Source: CAXRDE01 sp964229355 (GTDB lineage Bacteria > Cyanobacteriota > Sericytochromatia > UBA7694). Taken from it: 64,000 bases of DNA. Under the pieces are notes generated by a model. That model saw only the letters and a program-made list of their open reading frames with translations. It did not search any database and was not told the DNA's origin. Position numbers and translations under genes: made by a program. The DNA lies in NCBI GenBank assembly GCA_964229355.1, contig CAXRDE010000004.1:186001-250000 (forward strand), written 5' to 3'. This document shows positions 33,121-42,710 of this stretch, piece by piece. Each line of letters begins with the position of its first letter. Position 1 is the stretch's first letter.

Positions 33121-34056
33121 ATGGGTGTAAAAACCACTGTGCTGGCCCGTCTATTGTCTCTGGGATGCGTCAGTATTGTATCTTTCAGCGGGACAGCAGC
33201 CCTGGCCCAAAGTACTGCCTGGCAGCAGCGTATACAACAGGGTCAAAAAGCCCTGGCTCAGGGCCAATATATCCAGGCCTTAAACGCGCTTGATCAGGCC
33301 ATTGCCCAAAACCCCAATGCTGCGGAGGCGTATTTAAAACGGGCTGAAGTGTACGCCCAGATGGGCAACCACAGTGCGGCGCTGCAAAATTTTAATGCGG
33401 CCACCACCCTGAACCCCCGTGACGCTAGCGCATGGCTTCAACGCTATGGGTATTTTATGAAAAAGAACATGCCAGCCCAGGCGGAGTATGATTTGACCGA
33501 AGGCTTGCGCCTGATGCCTTACCATCCTGAATTGAACTATGCCTATGCCCTGCACCTGCTTAACAAAGGCGATAAAACCAGTGCCTTAAATACCTTGCAT
33601 ACCTTGCAACAACTGCAGCCCATGCCCGCCACAACCCAGGCCGTGGCACCGGTTTTTATTCGGGGCAGTGCCTTGCGAGCTCAACTCTACGCAGAAGCCC
33701 GTGCGTTTGCCCCCTATGGTCAAGAGCTCAATTATTTAATTGCCACCCAGCCTCGGGCGGCAAAACTGTACTGGAATCGGGCCCTGTGGCATAAAAACTA
33801 CGCCCGAGATCTGGCCAGTGCCAAAAGTGATCTGAACAGCTATCTTTATTTGCAACCCAAAGACGGCCGGGCCTATGCCTTACGGGCTGAAATTAATTTG
33901 GCCGGCAATTTATGCAAAGATGCCCTTGCAGACCTTAAAATGGCTTGCAAACTCGGCCAGCAGACTGCCTGTTATAAGCAGGCGCCCTGCAAATTGCCTG
34001 TGGCTCCAGCTCCCAGTGCTTCACCCAGTGCTTCACCAGGAGGCGCTCAATCATGA
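33121..34056 (+). CDS. Exported TPR-repeat protein
   Basis: 311 aa. Sec signal peptide ending ALAQS near 29. TPR motifs at about 35-140 (ALAQGQYIQALNALDQAIAQNP, AYLKRAEVYAQMGNHSAALQNF) and at 210-280. Ends in a Pro/Ser/Ala-rich tail (APSASPSASP). Periplasmic protein-protein scaffold; partner unknown. AAGGAG lies 7 nt before the ATG at 33121. The 215-bp gap upstream holds short palindromes (ACACAATGTGT near 33000) and a TATGCT box near 33043. The stop overlaps the next start (ATGA). Confidence 0.85.
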   Translation: MGVKTTVLARLLSLGCVSIVSFSGTAALAQSTAWQQRIQQGQKALAQGQYIQALNALDQAIAQNPNAAEAYLKRAEVYAQMGNHSAALQNFNAATTLNPRDASAWLQRYGYFMKKNMPAQAEYDLTEGLRLMPYHPELNYAYALHLLNKGDKTSALNTLHTLQQLQPMPATTQAVAPVFIRGSALRAQLYAEARAFAPYGQELNYLIATQPRAAKLYWNRALWHKNYARDLASAKSDLNSYLYLQPKDGRAYALRAEINLAGNLCKDALADLKMACKLGQQTACYKQAPCKLPVAPAPSASPSASPGGAQS

Positions 34057-34394
34057 GAACGCTACTCAAAATTGTGCTTTCAGCCCTGGCGCTGATGCTG
34101 TGGTCTCAGGTACTCACAGGCATTCATGTGGATAATTTTGTGGCCGCGCTGATTGCCACGTTTGTGTTGGCGGTGGTGAATGGGGTGGTGCGCCCCATTG
34201 TGACCCTGTTAACGCTGCCCTTGACCTTTTTAACCCTGGGCCTCTTTTTGATTGTGCTCAATGTGTTCTTTATTTGGTTGGCAGCGCTTTTAACTCCCGG
34301 TTTTCGGGTAGAGGGCTTTTGGGTGATTCTGTTGTTTGGTTTCCTAATGGGAATCACCCAATCCGCCATCGATAAAGCCCTTACGAAAGATTAA
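34053..34394 (+). CDS. Phage-holin-superfamily membrane protein (Phage_holin_4_2 type)
   Basis: 113 aa with four membrane spans. LALMLWSQVLTGIHVDNF, VVNGVVRPIVTLLTLPLTFL and GFLMGITQSAID match the widespread PF04020-type family (YvlD-like). Despite the name these are mostly chromosomal inner-membrane proteins of unclear role, not lysis holins. Starts inside the end of the TPR gene by a 4-bp overlap. Confidence 0.9.
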   Translation: MRTLLKIVLSALALMLWSQVLTGIHVDNFVAALIATFVLAVVNGVVRPIVTLLTLPLTFLTLGLFLIVLNVFFIWLAALLTPGFRVEGFWVILLFGFLMGITQSAIDKALTKD

Positions 34395-34401
34395 TCAGCG
34401 A

Positions 34402-35361
34402 TCAATCGCTTTTGGGGGCCACCTTTAACTCGGCTCCGGCCAGAACGCGAACCGCATCTTTGGCAGAGAAAATGCCTTTGACCATATCGCCCCGGGCAAT
34501 GACCAGGCGACGGATATTGTTTTCCATCATAATGCGGCAGGCTTCGCGCACGGTGGTTTCGGGCGGCGCGGTAATGACCTTGCGATGCATAAACTCGCGC
34601 ACGGGCAAGTCCAGCAGAGCCAGTGACTGTTGTTCTAAAATTTCACCGCCCTCCTGGCTGGCAAAAGAAGACACCGCTGCCTGACTGAAAATTTCTTTGG
34701 TAATGTCTGACATGGTAATAATCCCGATCAGACCCTTATTCTGATTGACCACGGGCACCCCGGTGATACCCCGTCGGTTGCAAATGCTGGCCACCTGCTC
34801 TAAGGTGGTGGACTCTAAAATGCAGACCACCTTACGGACCATGACGTCTTTGACCTGTAAATCGTCAATGTCGTAGTGATCTTCTTCAGGGAGTTCTGCA
34901 GGGGTTTCATAGGTTTTTAAGTGCTCATCGGGGACAGGGTCACGGACTTCAGAGAGGTATTTTTGCAAACCCCAGGTGGAAATATCTGCTTGCGAACTTA
35001 AATTGACCATGTCCTGTTCGTAGCTCCTTTGAAATTGTTGATCTTGGGGGGGACGTTGGGGCGTGGCCGAGGACCGCGCGGTTGGGGCTGTTGTCGTGTT
35101 CGGGGGCTCGGAACGGTTGTCTAGCTGCTGTTTGGCGCGGTCTGCGATTTCGCGGCGCTCGCGCAATTGTTCAGAAAAGCTCCGCCACTGCTCGACGGCG
35201 TCCATGCTTCCGATGCCGCCCCGAATGGCGCTAACCGCATTGGCTTTGGGAATGGCATAGGAAACAGGATCCACGCGGGCTTCGTCGTCGCTTTTGTCAT
35301 AGCTGAATGCGGGGTATTCGTCCTCGATGTTGTACATCCCCACCACATTCTTTTCGGTCAT
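34402..35361 (-). CDS. CBS-domain protein with disordered N-terminal half
   Basis: 319 aa. Residues 1-170 are charged and low complexity (Pro/Gln/Ser-rich, RSYEQDMVNLSSQ), then two CBS motifs: VKDVMVRKVVCILESTTLEQVASICNRR in parts at about 175-235 and VREFMHRKVITAPPETTVREAC in parts at about 255-315. CBS pairs bind adenine nucleotides and regulate partner proteins or act as signalling modules. GGAGG lies 7 nt before the ATG at 35361. A small hairpin at its 3' end (34398-34411) separates it from the convergent holin-like gene. Confidence 0.88.
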   Translation of the reverse strand: MTEKNVVGMYNIEDEYPAFSYDKSDDEARVDPVSYAIPKANAVSAIRGGIGSMDAVEQWRSFSEQLRERREIADRAKQQLDNRSEPPNTTTAPTARSSATPQRPPQDQQFQRSYEQDMVNLSSQADISTWGLQKYLSEVRDPVPDEHLKTYETPAELPEEDHYDIDDLQVKDVMVRKVVCILESTTLEQVASICNRRGITGVPVVNQNKGLIGIITMSDITKEIFSQAAVSSFASQEGGEILEQQSLALLDLPVREFMHRKVITAPPETTVREACRIMMENNIRRLVIARGDMVKGIFSAKDAVRVLAGAELKVAPKSD

Positions 35362-35452
35362 CAGCCTACCTCCAGCATTTTCTTTTATCAAAGCACATCT
35401 TTTGCAAAAAATTTGTTTTTTTTACAGAAAAACTTCACAAAGGGATCTGAAA

Positions 35453-35962
35453 TTACAGACCATACTCCGCCAAAAATGACCACCACAAATCCGCTTCCGT
35501 TTGAGGCGCAGACTGACCGGTTTGTGCTTCAAAGGCCGCTCTGACTTTTTGGGCAAAAGGGCTTTGCTCTGTGCTCAGAGCGCTTAAGGGCCCCACCCAG
35601 GCGAGCTTTAAAGCGGGGACCACATGGGTGTATTGATTTACCAGGGTATAGGCCGCTTCTGTGGGCGCTGTATCACAGGTTTGAACGTAGTTTTTAAGCA
35701 GGGGAATCAACTGCGCTACCAGCGCTTCATAATCCGCTCGCTCTGGCAGTAAACTGGGCAGATGAAGCACCTCTACATGGCCCAGGTGGCGTAACATCTG
35801 GGTCTGTTCAGGAAACCAGGAGAAATACCCCATGCCCTGACCAATTTCGAGATAGTAGCCCCAGGCGTTGGCGATGGGTGTCGCCAGGGGTAGATCGTCG
35901 CTCTGTAAAAGCGGAGATAATTCTTGAGAAGAGAGTGGCGTTTGCCAGGATACAGTATTCAT
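35453..35962 (-). CDS. Hypothetical cytoplasmic protein
   Basis: 169 aa, no signal peptide, no membrane span and no family I recognise. Trp/Tyr-rich segments (NAWGYYLEIGQGMGYFSWFPEQ, split in the middle by Gly) suggest a small alpha/beta domain. The ATG at 35962 has no ribosome site, and TAAAAT lies 9 nt upstream, so a leaderless transcript is possible. Divergent from the NlpC/P60 gene at 36039, with a 76-bp shared promoter region. Confidence 0.65.
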   Translation of the reverse strand: MNTVSWQTPLSSQELSPLLQSDDLPLATPIANAWGYYLEIGQGMGYFSWFPEQTQMLRHLGHVEVLHLPSLLPERADYEALVAQLIPLLKNYVQTCDTAPTEAAYTLVNQYTHVVPALKLAWVGPLSALSTEQSPFAQKVRAAFEAQTGQSAPQTEADLWWSFLAEYGL

Positions 35963-36038
35963 GCAGGCTATTTTAGCACAGCGCTTCGGGGCGGCTATGT
36001 TAAAATGATGCATATTTAAAGTTTGGAGCCTATTTCTC

Positions 36039-37265
36039 ATGCGTCGCTTTACCCTTTCTGTTTTCACGTTACTTAGCTTAAGCTGGACGGCTACAGCCTG
36101 GGCTGGTGATCTTCCCCGCTTAGAAGCCCGCTTAGATGCCCCCATGGAAAAACTCTTACAGGCCCAGAACCACCGTGAAGTCATTGGCTTTGACAGTCAG
36201 TTTAAAGCCCTCGCCAAAGGCTGTGAAACCTGCGTGAGCTACCGCCTTGAAATTCCCAAACACGTGCAACGGGATACCCTGATGGATGTGACCCTGAGCT
36301 TTAAAAACAAACAGCCCGTACTCAGTGGGCGCATGCTAAATGCCTTGCAAAAAGACCTGCTGGTGCAACACGTGGAAGCCCTGTATGGCAAAGTGGACAG
36401 CAGTGCTTTAGAGGTGTTTCCTTTTCGTCAGGTGGGCGCCGATTACGCCATTGCCAATAAAAAAGCCGTGAATCTGTATGTGAAGCCTCAGGCTGTAGCG
36501 GGCGATAACCTGGCCACGCAAATGCGTCTGGGTACCGCCATGGAGGTGTTGGAATATTCCGCCGATGGCCGTTTTGCCAAAGTGCACCTGGCTGATGATG
36601 GTTACATTGCCTGGGTGGAGCGCAAAGATATTCAAGAGGGTGATCTGAACAGTTATAACGCATGGAAAGACCACCAAAATGTACTGGTGGTGGCTGAACT
36701 GCCTAATTTTCACTATGGCACTCGCTTAAAGTTGGTGAAAACGCAGGCCGATAGCTTTCTGGTGGCTTTGCCCAATGGCAGCACCCTGACACTGTCTAAA
36801 AACGATGCCCAACTTCACCCCAAAGGCCCATTGCCCGGTGCCGATGCCATTATTGCCACGGCAAAGCAATACCTGCCCAAAGGCCCTCACGGCGGCGGCA
36901 CCTATTTGTGGGGGGGCACCCTGGGCAAGCGTCTGGATTGCAGCGGCTTTGTGCAAACCACTTACCGCATGAACGGCGTGTTTTTGCCCCGGGATGCGGA
37001 TCAACAAAAAGGCTTTACCCAACGGGTCGGCAATACCCTGGCCCAATTGAACGAACTTAAGCCGGGTGATCTGGTGTTTTTCAGCGGCAACGGAAAATAC
37101 CCCACCCATGTGGGGCTTTATATCGGGAATAATCAGGTGATTCACTCTTCTGCCAAGGGGCAGTACGACGGCATTAAAATCAACAGCCTCAAAGGCGGGG
37201 GCACCTACGACCAATACCTGCAAAAAATATATTTCGGCGGTGGGCGTGTGACCCGCTCGTTATAA
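36039..37265 (+). CDS. Exported NlpC/P60 peptidase with SH3-like region
   Basis: 408 aa. Sec signal ending AWAGD near 23. Middle region (about 140-200) is SH3-like (KKAVNLYVKPQ, RFAKVHLADDGYIAWVE). C-terminal NlpC/P60 domain at about 270-405: catalytic Cys in RLDCSGFVQ, His in HVGLYIGNNQVIHSS, preceded by AKQYLPKGPHGGGTYLWGG. Such enzymes cut peptidoglycan stem peptides. The first 130 residues match nothing I know. GGAG lies 11 nt before the ATG. Confidence 0.9.
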   Translation: MRRFTLSVFTLLSLSWTATAWAGDLPRLEARLDAPMEKLLQAQNHREVIGFDSQFKALAKGCETCVSYRLEIPKHVQRDTLMDVTLSFKNKQPVLSGRMLNALQKDLLVQHVEALYGKVDSSALEVFPFRQVGADYAIANKKAVNLYVKPQAVAGDNLATQMRLGTAMEVLEYSADGRFAKVHLADDGYIAWVERKDIQEGDLNSYNAWKDHQNVLVVAELPNFHYGTRLKLVKTQADSFLVALPNGSTLTLSKNDAQLHPKGPLPGADAIIATAKQYLPKGPHGGGTYLWGGTLGKRLDCSGFVQTTYRMNGVFLPRDADQQKGFTQRVGNTLAQLNELKPGDLVFFSGNGKYPTHVGLYIGNNQVIHSSAKGQYDGIKINSLKGGGTYDQYLQKIYFGGGRVTRSL

Positions 37266-37304
37266 GCTGAATTTATCCATCAAACTCTATTTTTAAGGCC
37301 TGCA

Positions 37305-38309
37305 ATGAACACCCCGTCGATTTCTCTTCCCCACACCCCTGACGTCCCCGATATTTCACTGGTGGCCCCCATGTACAACGAAAGTGAGGGCATAGACGCT
37401 TTTTTTGATACCGTGATTCCCATTTTGGGCAGCTTGACCGAAGCCTGGGAAATTATTTGTGTCAACGATGGCAGTCGGGATACCACCTTAGAACAGTTGC
37501 AGGCGCACCACGCCAAAGAACCGCGTATTAAAGTGATCAACTTTTCGCGCAATTTTGGCAAGGAGGCGGGCACCACAGCGGGCATTGACTTTTCGCGGGG
37601 CAAAGCGGTGATTCCCATTGATGCGGATCTACAGGACCCCCCGGAACTGATTGTGGAAATGGTGGAAAAATGGCGCGAAGGCTACCAGGTGGTGTTGGCT
37701 ACGCGCAAAGCCCGGCAAGAAGACACCTGGTTTAAGCGCTCGTCAGCCCTGATGTTTTACCGTTTGATCTCTGCCATGTCAGAAATCGACATTCCCAAAA
37801 ATACCGGTGACTTTCGTTTGATGGATCGTCAGGTGGTAGATGCCATTAAGCTCTTGCCCGAAAAAACCCGCTTTATGAAGGGCATTTTTGCCTGGTTGGG
37901 TTTTCGGACCACCACCATTTACTTTGATCGGCCTCAGCGCTTTGCGGGCGAAACCAGTTGGAATTACTGGAAGCTCTGGCGCTTTGCCTTAGACGGCATT
38001 TTTGCTTTTACCACTTTGCCTTTGCAGGTGTGGACCTATCTGGGCGCTTTTATTTCGCTTCTGAGCTTTGTGTACGCCTTTGTTTTGATTGCCCAAACCC
38101 TTATTCAGGGCGTGGATGTGCCTGGATACGCCTCCACCATGGTGTCCATTCTCTTTTTGGGGGGCATTCAGTTGATCTCGCTGGGCATTATTGGCGAGTA
38201 TATTGGTCGTATCTACAAAGAGGTCAAGGGGCGTCCCATTTACATTGTGCAAGACACCCAGGGTTTTTATGACGATCCTCTGGATGCCTCGCCTCACGTG
38301 GTTGCCTGA
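37305..38309 (+). CDS. GtrB/DPM1-like family 2 glycosyltransferase
   Basis: 334 aa. GT-A domain at about 15-235 with LVAPMYNESEGID, VNDGSRDTT, FSRNFGKEAGTTAGID and DADLQDPPELI (DxD), GDFRLMDRQVV, and QRFAGETSWNYWKL. Two C-terminal membrane spans at about 238-300. This is the bactoprenol-phosphate glucosyltransferase/ArnC-like form that moves a sugar from a nucleotide donor to undecaprenyl phosphate. AAGG lies 6 nt before the ATG. Confidence 0.93.
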   Translation: MNTPSISLPHTPDVPDISLVAPMYNESEGIDAFFDTVIPILGSLTEAWEIICVNDGSRDTTLEQLQAHHAKEPRIKVINFSRNFGKEAGTTAGIDFSRGKAVIPIDADLQDPPELIVEMVEKWREGYQVVLATRKARQEDTWFKRSSALMFYRLISAMSEIDIPKNTGDFRLMDRQVVDAIKLLPEKTRFMKGIFAWLGFRTTTIYFDRPQRFAGETSWNYWKLWRFALDGIFAFTTLPLQVWTYLGAFISLLSFVYAFVLIAQTLIQGVDVPGYASTMVSILFLGGIQLISLGIIGEYIGRIYKEVKGRPIYIVQDTQGFYDDPLDASPHVVA

Positions 38310-38321
38310 GCCCTTAAGCGT

Positions 38322-41300
38322 CTATTGCGCCCCTTGTACCCAGGTGCCAGGCACCAGGCTCGGGAAGTTATTAAACACCGTTTGGTTTTTATAGTCACCA
38401 GGGGTTTTGGGGTAATAGGGTGCGCCCACCAGTGGGTTCTTCTGCAGAGAGCGGTCAAAGTAGTATTCCCGTTTGATTTTGAAGTACTCTGAGAAGTTGA
38501 CGGATTCCCGGGAGTAGATGGTGCCGTAAAACGTTAGCTTGTCTTTGTAAGACTCGTAAGGCGGTTCAATAGAGCAAGCATTGGTCACCAGATTGATGCG
38601 CTGTAAATTGGGGATGGGCGTGCTATAAAGATGCGCTTGAACCCGTACGCGATTGCCTGCGACCAATTGACCGTGGATGGTTAAGTTGTCTTCATAGGTG
38701 TCTGCTGTGCCACCTGAACTACAGCCTAAAAAACTTTGTTTGGTGTAGCCATTACCCATCGGCGTTACTGAAATTTTCACGTCCTGGGTGGCAAAAAGTC
38801 CTAAACCATCTAAGGATCCAACCAGTTGTCCGCTGGTATTGCGATAGCGGGTGCCGTCGGTATTGGTAACCCATTCGACCCCTGAATCAGTAATGGTGCT
38901 GATTCCTCCACCCCTCGTGTTTGAACGTGTATAGGGCGTTGTGGGTTGGGCGGACAATTGACGCATTTCACTTTTTTGAGAGGGGGTGGCGTAAAAGTCG
39001 TTATGGTATAAGACATTGCCCACGATGACAATATCACCATAATTATATTGGGCTTCGTTCTCAGGCGTATCAGGCGTCGGTGTAGTGGTAAAAGACAAAA
39101 TAGAGAGCTGGCCATTGACAATGGTGGCTTCGCCAACGGCATCGCTGGCGTATCCTGGGAGGAAGTCAAGACAATGGGCCTGATAGCCTACGCAAGTGTT
39201 TCCCTGCGGTTTCATATTTCCAATGAGTACCGTTGCATCCCGTACTAAAATCACCTTTTCAGGCGGGATCTGACGGAACAGATAACGGTGATAATCTGAA
39301 TTTAACTGAGTATTAGCGACTTTCATGTAGTCTATCGAGGTGGCTTTATCATTGACCCAGATGGGCTCTGTTTTGTTATAGTCATCTGTTGTTGCAATAA
39401 TACGTTGCCCAGCGGCACTTCCTGCGTTATAGGTTTGTTCTCGCTTGCCAAAATAAACAGCGCGAAAATCCACTTGAGGAGGACTTGTGTTGGGATGTGT
39501 AGAAGGAAACTTGCCGACAATATAGCCTTTGCTATAATCACTGGTGTTAAAGGGGGCAGAGCCCAGTCCAGAGGCGTTGATACTACCATCTCCATTGCGA
39601 GGCAGCGTCACACCCAGGGTAAGCTCTAAATATTTATTGAGCTGTTCCAGTTGGTTCTTGTAATTGCCAATGTCCGAAGTGGCTTTGAGTAAAGGCACCA
39701 CATGAGAAGCTGCTGAGGTGGGTTTGTAAGCATTACTCGCAAACTTCAAAAAGGTATTATCTACCGTCGCAGGTTGTACTGAAATCACGGGATCTTCAGA
39801 CACATTATTGGTAATGGGGTGGGTGTGTGTCCATGTATCAGCATCATAATCACTCACACTATTGGCGCCTAAATCAGCTCCGGCTACATTGGTATGGCCA
39901 TGAGAAGTTTGATAAAAAGGATAGTTCGTGGTGGAAGGATGGGTATGCTGATAAACATACTGGGGGGTTCCGCCTGAATACGTCATTTTTTCTTGTATTG
40001 AGATAGGACTATGCGAGATTAATCTGGCCCGATAGACTTCTCCAGCACCAAACTCTCTGGAGGTATCGGGATAGGCGTTCCAGGCAAGAATATTGGGTGA
40101 ACTGAATTTGAAGTGGGTATCTACGGAATAAGTGGTGGCACCCACGGTGATTTTTGTAATCGGCCAGGCTTGTCCCCTGTATCTCATACCCTGATAAGCG
40201 GTGTCCAGAACCAGAGGCGAAGGAATACCTTTATCCACAGCGCCGGATGGTTTTGTGACGTTCACGATTTTTTCGCCTTCGGGAGACATAAAGTGCACGG
40301 AATATGTGGCGCCATCAGCAGGGCGGGCTCCTAACCACTCAATACGGTAGTAACGGCCATAAGGAATAAAAGCATAGTTTCCGGCGTTGCTTGGCGGCGG
40401 CTCAACTTCTGGACGTACGCGAGGAGCCGTTGCCCATTGGGCACCGAGATCAGCCATCAGGATGCCCCAAAAAGGACGACGCCATAAGGCGATCTCCTTG
40501 GCATTTCCGGGGTCTGCATACAATTCATCCATCATGTTACTGCCGGATTTGGTGACCTTGTAAGCGCCTGAATAGGTATCGTCCATACTTTCCCAAACAA
40601 AACGAAAACTTTGATTGGTGTGCACGGGACCATAAAAGCCATAGGAAGTCATTTGGCCTAGCATGCCCTGTGGGGAATCCGGCTCATAAGCTGTATTGGC
40701 AGAAATCTGCATCGTTTCATCGGACTCCAGCATGTACCCTGAGGGGCCCTGGTCATCGGGATCACGGCTGTCCATGCTCAGCACGCCGTAAACGGTCTGG
40801 GGGCGAGCGTTGGGAATTTCATTGCCCTGGGCATCGGTGAGCCAGGCTTTGACCTTGACGCCTACAAAGTTGCCGGGGCAACTGCCACCGGGCACGCTGG
40901 CGTCGCAGAGTTTGTTGCCGTAAACATCATAGCCCACTTGCTCCACCAAATCACCGGGAATAAAGCCCACGTCGGAGCCCAGAACGGTCTTATTGCCAAA
41001 AATATCGCGTTTTTGACCGGTTTCGATGGTGTATTCGTAACGCCCAATAATGCGTGAGCTGGTGTCGAGAGGATTTTCATAAACAGCGTGCAGGTCTTCA
41101 AAATCATCGTCCACAGGACTTTTTTGACAGCGCAGGCGATTGGCATTGCCTAAGGTGCAGTCTTGCTCAATTTCCGTAGCGGGCAATTGGGTCCAATCGC
41201 CGCCCACCGCAGACAGTTTGGCCCGTACCTGCTGAAAACCAATTTCGGCCACGTAAGCGGAGGTAATGGTGGCTTGTTCAAAACCGGTGCGTTGGGTTTG

Positions 41301-41414
41301 AAAGCGGGTGACGCCCATAAAGGTGAGCGCGAGGATCATCATCACGGCGATCAACGACAATACCATGGGGATTGATACCCCCCGTTGTCCCTGGCGGTAA
41401 AAATGTTTATTCAC
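38322..41414 (-). CDS. Large PilX-like pseudopilin/pilus-assembly protein
   Basis: 1030 aa. N-terminus GQRGVSIPMVLSLIAVMMILALTF, split by a prepilin-like cleavage site, is a PilX_N-type membrane anchor without the usual Glu5. The huge rest is beta-rich and exported, with pairs of cysteines (CTLGNANRLRC, CDASVPGGSC, CVGYQAHC) that could form disulfides. PilX of type IV pili is about 200 aa; here the extra 800 residues may be a tip or adhesive domain. GTG start with GAGG 7 nt upstream, overlapping the PilW-like gene by 8 bp. Last gene of the pseudopilin operon. Confidence 0.8.
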   Translation of the reverse strand: MNKHFYRQGQRGVSIPMVLSLIAVMMILALTFMGVTRFQTQRTGFEQATITSAYVAEIGFQQVRAKLSAVGGDWTQLPATEIEQDCTLGNANRLRCQKSPVDDDFEDLHAVYENPLDTSSRIIGRYEYTIETGQKRDIFGNKTVLGSDVGFIPGDLVEQVGYDVYGNKLCDASVPGGSCPGNFVGVKVKAWLTDAQGNEIPNARPQTVYGVLSMDSRDPDDQGPSGYMLESDETMQISANTAYEPDSPQGMLGQMTSYGFYGPVHTNQSFRFVWESMDDTYSGAYKVTKSGSNMMDELYADPGNAKEIALWRRPFWGILMADLGAQWATAPRVRPEVEPPPSNAGNYAFIPYGRYYRIEWLGARPADGATYSVHFMSPEGEKIVNVTKPSGAVDKGIPSPLVLDTAYQGMRYRGQAWPITKITVGATTYSVDTHFKFSSPNILAWNAYPDTSREFGAGEVYRARLISHSPISIQEKMTYSGGTPQYVYQHTHPSTTNYPFYQTSHGHTNVAGADLGANSVSDYDADTWTHTHPITNNVSEDPVISVQPATVDNTFLKFASNAYKPTSAASHVVPLLKATSDIGNYKNQLEQLNKYLELTLGVTLPRNGDGSINASGLGSAPFNTSDYSKGYIVGKFPSTHPNTSPPQVDFRAVYFGKREQTYNAGSAAGQRIIATTDDYNKTEPIWVNDKATSIDYMKVANTQLNSDYHRYLFRQIPPEKVILVRDATVLIGNMKPQGNTCVGYQAHCLDFLPGYASDAVGEATIVNGQLSILSFTTTPTPDTPENEAQYNYGDIVIVGNVLYHNDFYATPSQKSEMRQLSAQPTTPYTRSNTRGGGISTITDSGVEWVTNTDGTRYRNTSGQLVGSLDGLGLFATQDVKISVTPMGNGYTKQSFLGCSSGGTADTYEDNLTIHGQLVAGNRVRVQAHLYSTPIPNLQRINLVTNACSIEPPYESYKDKLTFYGTIYSRESVNFSEYFKIKREYYFDRSLQKNPLVGAPYYPKTPGDYKNQTVFNNFPSLVPGTWVQGAQ

Positions 41415-42231
41415 TGCGTAACCTCACTTCTGTGCTCAATTCAATCCCGGGTTTAATCTCGTCGCCGATGCGGGCGCCTTGCATGACCAGGCGAATGCGG
41501 ATAATTTTGCGAAAGTTCTCATTTAAAAAGGTTTGAAGGGCCACCGCTCCCTCGTCGGTCTGAATCGTGCTGAGCTGGCTGTCGAGGGTGGCGTTCATTT
41601 GGCGCTCTAAAAGCGGATAGGTAAACTGGATTTCGGCCACTTCTTTGGCAACCACAGTGCGCTCAGGTTCAGGGCTACTCTGAAAATTGGTGCTGGTAGC
41701 CGTCAGCGGGCGTTGTACTTCTCGCAGCAGTTGATTGTCTTCTAAGCGGTAGGTTACCCGTTCAATGACGCTTGTGCCGCCGGGACCGGGTGCCACGGCT
41801 TTGTAATACACCAATGAATTGCTGCCGCCCACATCAGGGTTGGGATACCACTTGTGGTAGATGTCGGTACCCATCTGGGTGGCAAACCAGCGGGCTGCGG
41901 GCATGGCAGGATCAATGACAACACCCGCGGTACTGGGATAAGGATAAAGTTCTTTGGCGGTATAGGGCAGGGCGGGAAGGGTGTCCCAGGCAGGGGTTGC
42001 GTTAAACAGACGGGGGCGGGCCACACTGGCGCTCTTGATTTCACGGGTGAGGCGAGACAGAGCCTGTTGGGCAACAGAGGTGTTTTCAGCGCTCTCCTGG
42101 CCCACTTTCAGGGTACGGCTGGTGTACATAAAAAAACCAATGGCGCCACCCAGTACGCCAATGCCAATGACCAGTGCCACCAGACTTTCCACCATAGTAA
42201 TGCCCCGTTGCTGTAAACGATAGACTTGCAT
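41407..42231 (-). CDS. PilW-like minor pseudopilin
   Basis: 274 aa. Class III prepilin signal: RG-ITMVESLVALVIGIGVLG, with Glu at mature position 5, followed by a long amphipathic helix (SVAQQALSRLTREIKSA) as in PilW/GspJ. The C-terminal globular part is beta-rich. GGAGG upstream; ATG overlaps the TAA of the PilV-like gene by 1 bp. It would be processed by a prepilin peptidase and join a type IV pilus or type II secretion pseudopilus. Confidence 0.85.
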   Translation of the reverse strand: MQVYRLQQRGITMVESLVALVIGIGVLGGAIGFFMYTSRTLKVGQESAENTSVAQQALSRLTREIKSASVARPRLFNATPAWDTLPALPYTAKELYPYPSTAGVVIDPAMPAARWFATQMGTDIYHKWYPNPDVGGSNSLVYYKAVAPGPGGTSVIERVTYRLEDNQLLREVQRPLTATSTNFQSSPEPERTVVAKEVAEIQFTYPLLERQMNATLDSQLSTIQTDEGAVALQTFLNENFRKIIRIRLVMQGARIGDEIKPGIELSTEVRLRSE

Positions 42232-42710
42232 TAATTGGCACCTCCCGTACGGGTCAGGGTGGTGCCCATGGTGACAGCCCGTCCCGCGCCACCGGGCCAG
42301 CTCAGGGTCAGGGTCACCTGAATGGTGTCATCCACAGCGCCCGGACCATTGGCCGAAAAGCTGTAAAAACGTTGCACTTGCATGGGCTTGGTACCGGCCT
42401 CAGGAGCGGTGACGATTTCTCCGGTGGCCTTTACAAACAAGGGGTTACCCTGGGTGTCGTCGGCCAGAACGGCGGTAGGGGTGCCCTCGCTAACAATGGC
42501 GTTGGCGCCTTGAAAGCCTTGCAATTGCACTTCTTCTAAAATACGTTGGGCCGCCTGAACGGCTCCGCTGCGTTCTTTGGTCTGGTTGCTCGATTTAAAA
42601 CTGTAAGACATCATGGGCGAGATCATCATGATCAGCATGCCCAGGAGCAAGGCTGCTACTAAGGCCTCCACCACGGAGATTCCCTGTTGTGAATGGTTTT
42701 TAATTGCCAT
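42231..42710 (-). CDS. PilV-like minor pseudopilin
   Basis: 159 aa. Prepilin signal QQG-ISVVEALVAALLLGML with Glu5, then SNQTKERSGAVQAAQRILEEVQ, similar to PilV/GspI. Starts with ATG at 42710 inside the last codons of the DnaJ-like gene (11-bp overlap). A longer reading frame to 42935 is just the antisense of nothing useful: it runs inside the DnaJ-like gene and gives Pro/Arg-rich low-complexity sequence. Confidence 0.82.
   Translation of the reverse strand: MAIKNHSQQGISVVEALVAALLLGMLIMMISPMMSYSFKSSNQTKERSGAVQAAQRILEEVQLQGFQGANAIVSEGTPTAVLADDTQGNPLFVKATGEIVTAPEAGTKPMQVQRFYSFSANGPGAVDDTIQVTLTLSWPGGAGRAVTMGTTLTRTGGAN

Noticed and set aside
34053..34394. Holin gene as a sign of a prophage
   Set aside because: This holin-like family is mostly chromosomal, and no other phage gene is nearby; the lytic transglycosylase lies 15 kb away.
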